A stretch of 64,000 nucleotides of DNA. Origin: Pseudomonas hormoni. Its GTDB lineage: Bacteria > Pseudomonadota > Gammaproteobacteria > Pseudomonadales > Pseudomonadaceae. The notes beneath the pieces were generated by a model, which saw only the letters and a list, made by a program, of their open reading frames with translations, did no database searches and was not told the origin of the DNA. Shown here one piece after another: positions 35,914 to 43,614 of the stretch; the stretch's first letter is position 1, and every line of letters starts with the position of its first letter. The DNA lies in the NCBI RefSeq assembly GCF_018502625.1, contig NZ_CP075566.1, positions 2,900,001-2,964,000 on the forward strand, written 5' to 3'. The position numbers were made by a program, and so were the translations under genes.

Positions 35914-36537
35914 TCATTTCGCCGTGGCCGTCTTGAACTTGGTCCAGGTGCGCATCCGCGCGCGCATGTCGGATTGGGGAATATCCTTGCCCGCTATCAG
36001 CCGCGCGTAAGTGGCTTCATCAAGATAGATGTCCGGGTTGTTGCGCATCGTCGCATTGACGCTCGGGCGTGCCTTGGCATTGGAAGTCGGGTAGCCGGTG
36101 GAGTTACTGATGGCCGCCATGTTCTCCGGGCGCATGACGAAGTTGATGAACGCGTAGGCGTATTCCGGATGTCTGGCGTCGACGGGTATGGCCATGGTGT
36201 CCATCCACACCGTGGTGCCTTCACGGGGAATGCGGTACTCGAATTTCGTGTGCTTGCCAGCACTGTCAGACGTCCTTTGCGCCTGGGTCATGTCGCCGCT
36301 GTAACCGAGCGACACGCACAGGTTGCCGTTCACCAGATCGGTCACCGGTTGCGACTGAAACTTGCGGATGTGTGGCCGCAGTTTCATCAGCAGTTCACTC
36401 GCCGCCGCGAGATCTTCGGGTTTGGCACTGCGCGGTTCCCGGCCCAGATAATTGAGCACGACGGCAAGCACTTCATCCGGGGAGTCGATCATCGAGATAC
36501 CGCAGTCGGCAAATTTGCCAGTGGTTGCTGGACAACC
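35914..36537 (-). pseudogene. truncated putrescine ABC transporter substrate-binding protein (PotF-like)
   Basis: The last 190 or so residues of a PotF/SpuD-type periplasmic binding protein remain. From ATG 36492 they run MIDSPDEVLAVVLNYLGREP, then NLCVSLGYSGDMTQAQR, EGTTVWMDTMAIPVDARHPE and FINFVMRPENMAAISN. Upstream the match continues in frame as GKFADCGIS to about 36520, then a stop occurs at 36540-36538. The whole first half and the signal peptide are missing and a REP array begins 37 bp further on. Family length is about 365 residues. This is a 5'-deleted gene; the putrescine genes at the window end suggest functional copies elsewhere. Confidence 0.85.
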
Positions 36538-36576
36538 TCACCTTCGCCAATGAAACCGCGTAGAACGTCCCGACGT

Positions 36577-36841
36577 CTTCGCGAGCAAGCTTTGCTCCTA
36601 CGGATTCGACTCGTGTTCGATGCAGCCCTTGCAGGAGCTGAGCTTGCTCGCGAAGGCGGCGTGTCAGGCGACATCGATGCTGGATGTGCCGGCCTCTTCG
36701 CGAACAAGCTTTGCTCCTACGGATTCGGCTCGTGCTCGATGCAGCCCTTGTAGGAGCTGAGCTTGCTCGCGAAGGCGGTGTGTCAGGCTACGTCGATGTG
36801 GGATGTGCCGGCCTCTTCGCGAGCAAGCTTCGCTCCTACGG
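36577..36841. repeat. 119-bp tandem REPIN array
   Basis: The unit begins CTTCGCGAGCAAGCTTTGCT and recurs at 36577, 36696 and 36815, exactly 119 bp apart, with the third copy cut short. Each unit contains two facing REP arms (CTTCGCGAGCAAGC and GCTTGCTCGCGAAG). The same family occurs at 61.9-62.1 kb. It fills the space between the PotF-like remnant and the Rid gene. Confidence 0.88.
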
Positions 36842-36854
36842 TCTGGTGGTGGGC

Positions 36855-37235
36855 TCAGCCCTTGGCCGCCATCGCGGTCACTTCCACACGCATGCCTTCA
36901 ACCGCCAGCGAAGCCACGCCAACCGCGGCGCGAACCGGCCACGGCTTGGCGAAGAAACGCTTGTAAACCTCATTGAACGCGGCGCGGTCGGCCATGTCGG
37001 TGAGGTAGATGGTCAGGTGCATGACGCGGTCCATGGAACTGCCGGCGCGCTCCAGCGCAACCTTCAATGCCTGCAACGTGCACTCGCTCTGCAGGGTGAT
37101 GTCGCCCAGTTCCAGACTGCCGTCGGCGCGGGTCGGGATCTGCGTGGAGACCAGGATGCCGTTGAAACCGGCAACGTCGGAGGAGATGGAATCCGCGTCG
37201 GGATCGGGGGTGAAGGTAATGTCTTGGTTGGCCAT
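36855..37235 (-). CDS. Rid family enamine/imine deaminase-like protein
   Basis: A 126-residue cytoplasmic protein of the RidA/YER057c/UK114 superfamily. It shows the family order: FNGILVSTQIPTRADGSLELG, then SECTLQALKVALERAGSSMDRVMHLTIYLTDM, and a C-terminal RAAVGVASLAVEGMRVEVTAMA. The Arg in PVRAAVG is at the position used by RidA to bind the carboxylate of its imine substrate. It is divergent from the flavin monooxygenase gene with 192 bp between. A second, different Rid protein is encoded at 38763. It probably hydrolyses a reactive enamine or imine of the local pathway. Confidence 0.9.
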   Translation of the reverse strand: MANQDITFTPDPDADSISSDVAGFNGILVSTQIPTRADGSLELGDITLQSECTLQALKVALERAGSSMDRVMHLTIYLTDMADRAAFNEVYKRFFAKPWPVRAAVGVASLAVEGMRVEVTAMAAKG

Positions 37236-37427
37236 GGGGTTCTCTTGTTCGAGGTGTTAAAAGAGGCGGCCAGTTTACAGCCCTGCTGAGTCAAACGCTC
37301 TGCCTCAGTTATTTATACTCAAATGCCAGCTTAATAATATTTTACCGATACCAGGGTCATCCCTAGTCTTGAGCCCAAGAAATGGCAGGCCGTTCGCGAC
37401 CTGACTCCAACGTCGAAGGGTATTGAG

Positions 37428-38738
37428 ATGACCACTGAGAAAATAAAAACAGATACGCTGATTGTTGGCGCCGGTCAGGCTGGCGTGGCCATGAGTGAAC
37501 ACCTGAGCAAACTGGGCGTGCCGCACCTGGTGCTGGAGCGCAACCGCATTGCCGAGCGCTGGCGCACCGGGCGTTGGGATTCGCTGGTGGCGAATGGTCC
37601 GGCGTGGCATGACCGTTTTCCGGGTCTTGATTTTGACGACCTCAGCCCCGACGCGTTTGCGCCGAAAGAACGTGTCGCCGACTACTTCGAAGCCTATGCG
37701 AAGAAATTCAACGCGCCGATCCGCACGGGTGTGGAAGTGCTGAAGGTTGAACGCAACGTCGGTCGTCCGGGGTTCACCATTGAAACCTCTGAAGGTGTGA
37801 TCGAAGCCAACCGCGTGGTCGCCGCCACCGGACCTTTCCAGCGTCCAGTCATCCCGCCGATAGCACCGCAAGATCAGCCGTTCCTGCAGATCCACTCCGC
37901 CGGTTACCGCAACCCGCAGCAATTGCCTGAAGGCGCTGTTCTGGTGGTCGGTGCCGGCTCATCAGGCGTGCAGATAGCCGATGAATTGCAGCGCTCCGGC
38001 AAGCAGGTTTATCTCTCCGTCGGCGCCCACGACCGCCCTCCTCGCGCCTATCGCAATCGCGATTTCTGCTGGTGGCTGGGCGTGCTCGGCGAATGGGACC
38101 AGGCGGCGATGAAGCCAGGCCGTGAACACGTCACCATCGCCGTGAGTGGCGCACATGGCGGCCGCACCGTGGACTTCCGTGGCCTCGCTCATCGCGGAAT
38201 GACGCTGGTCGGTCTGACTCAATCATTCAATGGCGGCGTGGCGACTTTCCAGCCCAATCTGGCCGAAAACCTGGCCCGTGGCGACGAGAACTATCTGGCG
38301 CTGCTCAACGCCGCCGACGCCTACATCGAACGCAATGGCCTGGACTTGCCGGAAGAACCTGAAGCGCGCATTACCTTCCCCGACCCGGAATGCGTGACCC
38401 ACCCGATTCTTGAACTCGACCTGGCCAAGGCCGGCGTGACCTCGATCATCTGGGCCACCGGGTTTGCCACGGATTACAGCTGGCTCAACGTTGACGCCTT
38501 CGACGACAAGGGCAAACCGCAGCATCAGCGCGGCGTGTCGAGCGAACCGGGTGTGTATTTCCTCGGGCTGCCATGGCAATCGCGTCGCGGGTCTTCGTTC
38601 ATCTGGGGCGTTTGGCACGATGCCAAATATGTGGCTGATCACATCGCCATTCAGCGTTCCTATCTCGACTACCACGATGCGGCGCAACGCGAGGCTGAAA
38701 AAGCCCCGGCCGCCCATAAAACCACGGTCAGTGCTTAA
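37428..38738 (+). CDS. flavin-containing monooxygenase
   Basis: A 436-residue FAD/NADPH enzyme. The FAD fold TLIVGAGQAGVAMSEHLSKLG is followed by WRTGRWDSLVANGPAW. The NADPH fold AVLVVGAGSSGVQIADELQRSG is near residue 185, and ATGFATDYSWL closes the FAD domain. This matches class B flavin monooxygenases of the YUC/CzcO-like group, which oxygenate nitrogen or other soft centres. It opens a five-gene run (Rid, DUF1028, ArgE-like, NCS1 permease) on one strand. A GAAGGG ribosome site precedes ATG 37428. Oxidation of an N-containing compound yielding an imine for the Rid proteins would fit (inferred). Confidence 0.88.
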   Translation: MTTEKIKTDTLIVGAGQAGVAMSEHLSKLGVPHLVLERNRIAERWRTGRWDSLVANGPAWHDRFPGLDFDDLSPDAFAPKERVADYFEAYAKKFNAPIRTGVEVLKVERNVGRPGFTIETSEGVIEANRVVAATGPFQRPVIPPIAPQDQPFLQIHSAGYRNPQQLPEGAVLVVGAGSSGVQIADELQRSGKQVYLSVGAHDRPPRAYRNRDFCWWLGVLGEWDQAAMKPGREHVTIAVSGAHGGRTVDFRGLAHRGMTLVGLTQSFNGGVATFQPNLAENLARGDENYLALLNAADAYIERNGLDLPEEPEARITFPDPECVTHPILELDLAKAGVTSIIWATGFATDYSWLNVDAFDDKGKPQHQRGVSSEPGVYFLGLPWQSRRGSSFIWGVWHDAKYVADHIAIQRSYLDYHDAAQREAEKAPAAHKTTVSA

Positions 38739-38762
38739 GCCTTTTTCTGTCAGGAGCTTCAA

Positions 38763-39179
38763 ATGTCCACGCCAACCCATACCCGTATTCGTATGTTCAA
38801 CACCAAGGAAACCTACCCGAACCAGAGCCTGGACAATGACCTGTGCCAAGCCGTCCGCGCGGGCAACACGGTTTATGTTCGTGGCCAGGTCGGGACTGAT
38901 TTCGAAGGCAATCTTGTGGGTCTCGGTGACCCGCGAGCCCAGGCCGAGCAGGCCATGCGCAACGTCAAGCAGTTGCTGGAAGAGGCTGGCAGCGATCTCA
39001 GTCACATCGTTAAAACCACGACTTACCTGATCGATCCGCGGTATCGCGAGCCGGTGTATCAGGAAGTCGGCAAGTGGTTGAAAAGCGTGTTTCCGATTTC
39101 TACCGGGTTGGTGGTGTCGGCGCTGGGGCAACCGCAGTGGTTGATGGAGATTGATGTGATTGCGGTGATTCCTGAGTAA
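38763..39179 (+). CDS. Rid family protein (second paralogue)
   Basis: A 138-residue Rid superfamily protein, different in sequence from the one at 36855. It shows LCQAVRAGNTVYVRGQVGTDFEGNLV, then AEQAMRNVKQLLEEAGSDLSHIVKTTTYLID, and ends PISTGLVVSALGQPQWLMEIDVIAVIPE. The RidA catalytic-pocket Arg is replaced in the ISTGLVV segment, placing it in one of the non-RidA subfamilies whose substrates are unknown. It begins 24 bp after the monooxygenase stop. Two Rid types in one small cluster suggest two unstable intermediates or one subfamily acting in a different reaction. Confidence 0.9.
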   Translation: MSTPTHTRIRMFNTKETYPNQSLDNDLCQAVRAGNTVYVRGQVGTDFEGNLVGLGDPRAQAEQAMRNVKQLLEEAGSDLSHIVKTTTYLIDPRYREPVYQEVGKWLKSVFPISTGLVVSALGQPQWLMEIDVIAVIPE

Positions 39180-39195
39180 GGAACCAGACCGAGTC

Positions 39196-39296
39196 GCGGC
39201 CATCACCGGCAAGCCAGCTCCCACAGGTTAGTCGTCGTACACAAATTTTTTGGCCACCGAAGATCCCTGTGGGAGCGGGCTTGCCCGCGATGGCGT
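39196..39296. repeat. inverted REP pair (REPIN)
   Basis: A right arm GTGGGAGCGGGCTTGCCCGCG (39270 region, cut here to family core) faces an inverted arm CGGCAAGCCAGCTCCCAC at 39207-39223. It lies between the second Rid gene and DUF1028, inside what otherwise looks like an operon, so it may affect message stability. Confidence 0.75.
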
Positions 39297-39341
39297 TAGA
39301 TCAGACAACCACTTTGCCAAGGCAAACCAAGGAGCAAAAAC

Positions 39342-40019
39342 ATGACCTTCTCCATCGCCGCCCGTTGCCCCGAAACCGGTCAGTTCGGCATTGCGATCAG
39401 TTCCTCCAGCATCGCCGTCGGCGCCCGCTGCCCCTGGCTGCTGCCGGGTGTCGGTGCCGTTTCCACACAGAACATCACCCTCCCGTCCCTCGGCCCGGAC
39501 GTCCTCGCTCTCCTGGAGCAGGGCCTCGCCCCAGCCGAAGCGCTGGACAAAGTCCTCACTCGTAACGGCTACAGCCAATACCGGCAGATCACTGCAATTG
39601 ACCACCTCGGCCAGACCGCCCATTTCAGCGGCGCGCAAACCCTGGGCAACCACAACGCCGTGTCCGGCGAACAATGCGTCGCCGCCGGCAACATGCTTGC
39701 GGACCGTTCGGTGATCGAAGCCATGGTTGAAGCCTTCGAACACGGTGAAGGGCAACTGGCCGACCGCTTGCTCGCCGCGATGAAAGCCGCCATTGCCGCC
39801 GGTGGCGAAGCCGGGCCGGTGCATTCGGCGGCGATGGTGGTGGTCGGCGAACTGACCTGGCCGATCATCAACCTGCGGGTCGACTGGGCGGACAATGATC
39901 CCATCGGCCACTTGGAAAAACTCTGGGACGCCTACCGTCCACAAGTCCAGGACTACATCGACCGCGCCCTCGCCCCGGACAAATCCCCCGGCTACGGTGT
40001 CGCCGGAGACGATCGATGA
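39342..40019 (+). CDS. DUF1028 domain protein (Ntn-hydrolase-like)
   Basis: A 225-residue protein with the DUF1028 signature from its N-terminus: MTFSIAARCPETGQFGIAIS, then AVGARCPWLLPGVGAVSTQN and NHNAVSGEQCVAAGNMLA. The family adopts an Ntn-hydrolase-like fold and is often beside amidohydrolases and M20 peptidases, but no reaction is established for most members. It overlaps the ArgE-like gene by 4 bp (ATGA), which implies tight coupling. A role in amide or peptide-like bond hydrolysis is inferred. Confidence 0.88.
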   Translation: MTFSIAARCPETGQFGIAISSSSIAVGARCPWLLPGVGAVSTQNITLPSLGPDVLALLEQGLAPAEALDKVLTRNGYSQYRQITAIDHLGQTAHFSGAQTLGNHNAVSGEQCVAAGNMLADRSVIEAMVEAFEHGEGQLADRLLAAMKAAIAAGGEAGPVHSAAMVVVGELTWPIINLRVDWADNDPIGHLEKLWDAYRPQVQDYIDRALAPDKSPGYGVAGDDR

Positions 40020-41164
40020 GCACCAGCCGCGATTTGCTGAAGACGTTGGTGGCATTCGACACCACGAGCCGCGAATCAAACCTGCACCTCATCGAGTTTG
40101 TCCGTGACTACCTCGCGGCCTTCGATGTGCCTAGTGAGCTGGTCTACAACGAGCAGCGCAGCAAGGCCAATCTGTTCGCCACTATCGGCCCGGCGGAGTT
40201 GCCCGGCATCGTGCTCTCGGGACATACCGATGTGGTGCCCGTCGACGGCCAGCCGTGGACCGTGGCGCCGTTCGAACTGACCGAGCGCGATGGCAAGTTG
40301 TTCGGTCGTGGCACGGCGGACATGAAGGGCTACATTGCTTGCGTGCTTGCCCTCGTTCCCTCCTTGGTGAGCGCGCAGCTGCGACTGCCCGTGCACATCG
40401 CGCTCTCCTACGATGAAGAAGTCGGTTGCCTCGGCGTGCGTTCGTTGCTGGCGGAGCTGGAGCAACGGCCAGTCAAACCGATGCTGTGCATTATCGGCGA
40501 GCCGACCGAACTGAAACCGGTGCTCGGGCACAAAGGCAAACTGGCGATGCGCTGTGATGTTCACGGTGAAGCGTGCCATTCGGCGTACGCGCCGCTTGGG
40601 GTCAATGCCATTGAATACGCCGCCGAATTGATCGGAGAGCTGGGACGGATTGGCAACCGGCTCAAAGCGCCCGAGCATCACGACGCACGGTTTGATCCGC
40701 CTTTCAGCACCGTACAAACCGGCGTGATTTGCGGCGGCAAAGCCTTGAACATCGTCCCCGCCGATTGCCGCTTCGACTTCGAAATCCGCGCCCTGCCCTC
40801 GCATGATCCGAGCGACGTCGCCCGGGAACTGAAAACCTATGCCGAACAGCACGTACTGCCGCGAATGCGTGCGGTGAGTGAACAGAGTGAGATTCGCTTC
40901 AGTGAACTCTCGGCATATCCCGGATTAGCGACCGATGCACACAGCGAAGCGGCTGAGTTGATCGCTGCATTCTCCGGCTCCCGAGCGTTCGGCACGGTAG
41001 CGTTCGGCACCGAGGGCGGCCTGTTCGACGCCGCAGGAATCCCCACCGTTGTGTGCGGCCCTGGCAGCATGGATCAGGGCCACAAGCCGGACGAATTCGT
41101 CAGCCTCGAACAACTGAACGGCTGCGATGAAATGCTGCGACGAATGCTGCTATCGATCAGCTAA
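40016..41164 (+). CDS. M20 family deacylase, acetylornithine deacetylase-like
   Basis: A 382-residue zinc-dependent amidohydrolase of the ArgE/DapE group. The metal and catalytic motifs are LSGHTDVVPVDGQPW, FGRGTADMKGYIACVLAL and ALSYDEEVGCLGVRSLL (catalytic Glu pair), with IIGEPTELKPVLGHKG and the final GSMDQGHKPDEFVSL. The dimerisation domain sits between. Database tools would call it ArgE, but Pseudomonas makes ornithine mainly through ArgJ, and this gene sits in a catabolic cluster. It more likely removes an acyl group from an N-acylated intermediate. Coupled by overlap to DUF1028. Confidence 0.88.
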   Translation: MSTSRDLLKTLVAFDTTSRESNLHLIEFVRDYLAAFDVPSELVYNEQRSKANLFATIGPAELPGIVLSGHTDVVPVDGQPWTVAPFELTERDGKLFGRGTADMKGYIACVLALVPSLVSAQLRLPVHIALSYDEEVGCLGVRSLLAELEQRPVKPMLCIIGEPTELKPVLGHKGKLAMRCDVHGEACHSAYAPLGVNAIEYAAELIGELGRIGNRLKAPEHHDARFDPPFSTVQTGVICGGKALNIVPADCRFDFEIRALPSHDPSDVARELKTYAEQHVLPRMRAVSEQSEIRFSELSAYPGLATDAHSEAAELIAAFSGSRAFGTVAFGTEGGLFDAAGIPTVVCGPGSMDQGHKPDEFVSLEQLNGCDEMLRRMLLSIS

Positions 41165-41188
41165 CCAACATCAAATTCGGCACACGAT

Positions 41189-41304
41189 CCTGTGGCGAGG
41201 GAGCTTGCTCCCCCTTGAGTGCGCAGCACTCACAAAACGGGTAGTTGCCACCCTATTTGGGGGCCGCTGCGCAGCCCAGCGCGAGCAAGCTCGCTCGCCA
41301 CAGG
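41189..41304. repeat. REPIN with inverted arms
   Basis: CCTGTGGCGAGGGAGCTTGC at the left has an inverted partner ending AGCTCGCTCGCCACAGG at 41304; the interior contains TGCGCAGC-type arms. The 324 bp between the ArgE-like and permease genes hold this element and about 180 bp of leader DNA with no other gene seen. Confidence 0.75.
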
Positions 41305-41488
41305 ACCGCGTTCGCCCCCAATAAACCCCATCCCCGGCGACCTACATTTTTTAACGTCTATACCAACAATCTTTGTAATTTATCTATCCCCATCCACCGC
41401 ACATCATCAACTCCAACAAGAAAAGCGTCGCCCCCGCGCGGCGCTCACCGAAGTACGTCCACGTACTCAAACTGCCTTGGAGTCCGTC

Positions 41489-42904
41489 ATGGTTACCGCA
41501 GCAACAACCTCCGCCCCGCTCATCGAAAAACACACCATTGGCTATGTGCCGCCCGAAGATCGCCACGGCAAAACCCGTGACCTGTTCACCCTCTGGTTCG
41601 GCGGCAACATCGCTCCGCTGCCCATCGTCACCGGCGCCCTCGGCGTGCAGATGTTCCACCTCAACCTGGTGTGGGGCATCGTCGCGATCCTCGTCGGGCA
41701 CCTGGTCGGCGGCGTGCTGATGGCGTTGCACTCGGCCCAAGGCCCGCAGATGGGCATTCCGCAGATGATCCAGAGCCGCGCCCAGTTCGGCTCCCTCGGC
41801 GCCCTGCTGGTGGTGCTGATCGCCGGCATCATGTACATCGGTTTCTTCGCCTCCAATATCGTCCTCGCCGGCAAGTCCCTGCACGGCGTGGTCGACAGCG
41901 TGCCGGTGCCGGTGGGCATCGTCATCGGCGCCCTCGGTTCCGGCATCATCGGCATCATCGGCTACCGCTTCATCCACGTGCTCAACCGCATCGGCACCTG
42001 GGTGCTCGGCGCCGGTATCGTGCTCGGCTTCGGCTACATCTTCACCCACGTGCAGACCGCCGACTTCCTCACCCGTGGCAGCTTCAACATTTCCGGCTGG
42101 CTCGCCACCGTCTCTCTCGCCGCGCTCTGGCAAATCGCCTTTGCGCCGTACGTCTCCGACTACTCGCGCTACCTGCCGGCCAACGTGCCCGTGGCCGCCA
42201 CGTTCTGGACGACTTATCTGGGCACCGTGCTCGGCTCCAGCCTCTCGTTCATCTTCGGCGCCGTCGCCGTGCTCGCCACACCCGTCGGCATGGACACCAT
42301 GGACGCCGTCAAACTCGCCACCGGCTCCATCGGACCGTTGATGCTCGTGCTGTTCCTGCTCAGCGTCATCAGCCACAACGCCCTCAACCTCTACGGCGCC
42401 GTGCTGTCGCTGATCACCCTGGTGCAGACCTTCGCCTACCGCTGGATCCCCACCGCGAAAAGCCGCGCCATCCTCTCGATCATCATCCTCGCCGCCTGCT
42501 GCTTCGCCGCCGTCGGCGCTTCCGCCAACTTCATCGGCCACTTCGTCGACATGGTGCTGGTGCTGCTCGTGGTGCTCGTGCCGTGGACCGCGATCAACCT
42601 GATCGACTTCTACGCCATTCACAAAGGTCAGTACGACATCAACTCGATCTTCAAGGTCGATGGCGGGATCTATGGCCGATACAACCCGCAGGCGTTGCTG
42701 GCGTATGCGATCGGAATTGCGGTGCAGATTCCGTTCATGAACACGCCGCTGTATGTCGGGCCGATTTCGGAGCACATCAATGGGGCCGACTTGTCCTGGT
42801 TGGTGGGCCTGATCATCACCTCGCCGCTCTACTACTGGCTGGCCAACCGCGACACCGCTTACAAACGCCGCCTCTCCACCGGAAAACTCGCCAACAGCCT
42901 CTAA
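41489..42904 (+). CDS. NCS1 family nucleobase/cation permease (cytosine-purine type)
   Basis: A 471-residue transporter with about 12 membrane segments. The start at ATG 41489 is chosen because the family N-terminus (IGYVPPEDRHGKTRDLFTLWFGGNIAPLP) begins soon after; the longer open frame is upstream leader. Further hallmarks are GIPQMIQSRAQFGSLGALL, WQIAFAPYVSDYSRYLP and WTAINLIDFYAIHKGQYDI. NCS1 proteins import purines, pyrimidines, hydantoins, thiamine-like or other N-heterocyclic compounds with Na+ or H+. It ends the monooxygenase/Rid cluster and points to a nitrogen heterocycle or related compound as the pathway substrate (inferred). Confidence 0.9.
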   Translation: MVTAATTSAPLIEKHTIGYVPPEDRHGKTRDLFTLWFGGNIAPLPIVTGALGVQMFHLNLVWGIVAILVGHLVGGVLMALHSAQGPQMGIPQMIQSRAQFGSLGALLVVLIAGIMYIGFFASNIVLAGKSLHGVVDSVPVPVGIVIGALGSGIIGIIGYRFIHVLNRIGTWVLGAGIVLGFGYIFTHVQTADFLTRGSFNISGWLATVSLAALWQIAFAPYVSDYSRYLPANVPVAATFWTTYLGTVLGSSLSFIFGAVAVLATPVGMDTMDAVKLATGSIGPLMLVLFLLSVISHNALNLYGAVLSLITLVQTFAYRWIPTAKSRAILSIIILAACCFAAVGASANFIGHFVDMVLVLLVVLVPWTAINLIDFYAIHKGQYDINSIFKVDGGIYGRYNPQALLAYAIGIAVQIPFMNTPLYVGPISEHINGADLSWLVGLIITSPLYYWLANRDTAYKRRLSTGKLANSL

Positions 42905-42916
42905 GCCCCCCCAATC

Positions 42917-42951
42917 CCTTGTGGGAGCGAGCCGGCTCGCGAAGGGGCGCT
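42917..42951. repeat. single REP element
   Basis: CTTGTGGGAGCGAGCCGGCT followed by CGCGAAGG is a lone REP hairpin just after the permease stop. Confidence 0.65.
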
Positions 42952-43052
42952 GTCACTCAATATGGAGTTAACAGACACGGCCCCAACGCGAGTAAATCCA
43001 AAACCATCTCTCCCTATCGACTGGTTCGTGTAATTGAGCAACGTGTATATGG

Positions 43053-43076
43053 AAAACCGCATTCATGCGGTTTTTT
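43053..43076 (+). terminator. rho-independent terminator
   Basis: AAAACCGCAT (43053-43062) pairs with ATGCGGTTTT (43065-43074) and a T run follows. It probably ends the permease transcript 150 bp after its stop, or a short RNA encoded in between. Confidence 0.85.
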
Positions 43077-43614
43077 GCTGTTTGATCATAACCTGCAATT
43101 CCAAAATATTTTCTATGGCGTGCAATACAAGCGCCAATAAAACAGTTATTAAAAATTTGACATGTCTCAGCAACTTTACACTTCCAAAGGAATTCAATTG
43201 GCGTGATAAAAAAGTTGTAACGCTGATGTTGCACCGCGTCAGTGCCAGTTCGAAAATCGATGTAATCCACCCGCCTGATTTTGGTGCATAAACACCGCTT
43301 CTAATCATATAAATAATCGAAATAACTTCTTTATCCATTTGTTTCTATTGATATTTTTTTAACGAGCAAAATTTTTCGCTTTCGCACCGAATTATTGGAT
43401 CCTAATAATTATATTGTCGGCGCTAAGTGTTCGAAATTTCTGTTAAAAAAAATGACAGTGCTTCTGCGATGTTTGTCTACACTCTTAATTCTGCAAGTGC
43501 GGGCCGAAAATCAAGTTATACAAAACAGCCACTTAGTTGGTCCGATAGAGTATCTGTCGGCCTGAGCGGCATGCCAATGGCCTTCCGGAATCCGGGTATA
43601 CGGGGAACTCACCG
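43077..43614 (+). promoter_or_regulatory. AT-rich upstream region of algD
   Basis: About 540 bp without a gene, visibly AT-rich against the GC-rich surroundings. The known P. aeruginosa algD promoter also has a long upstream regulatory region with AlgR, AmrZ and AlgU sites. I could not find a good AlgU -35 (GAACTT) with a TCTGA -10, nor an AlgR CCGTTCGTC site. Short inverted motifs occur (for example TTCCGGAATCCGG at about 43582). Short frames here have no recognisable product. Confidence 0.6.

Noticed and set aside
36577..36841. possible CRISPR array (regular 119-bp spacing)
   Set aside because: The units are whole tandem duplications with facing REP arms; there are no short identical repeats with unique spacers and no cas genes.
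40016..41164. acetylornithine deacetylase for arginine synthesis
   Set aside because: The enzyme family fits, but the catabolic neighbours and 4-bp overlap with DUF1028 argue against a biosynthetic role.
41384..42775. 463-codon open frame on the minus strand opposite the NCS1 permease gene
   Set aside because: Its composition is very rich in Asp, Gly, His and Glu with no motif, and it mirrors a good permease gene. It is a GC-rich antisense shadow.
41671..43140. 489-codon plus-strand frame overlapping the permease gene
   Set aside because: Very Arg- and His-rich translation in a shifted frame; it runs across a REP element and a terminator. Not a gene.
42968..43270. 100-codon minus-strand frame upstream of algD
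   Set aside because: It would have to read through the terminator at 43053-43076 and has no ribosome site or motif.
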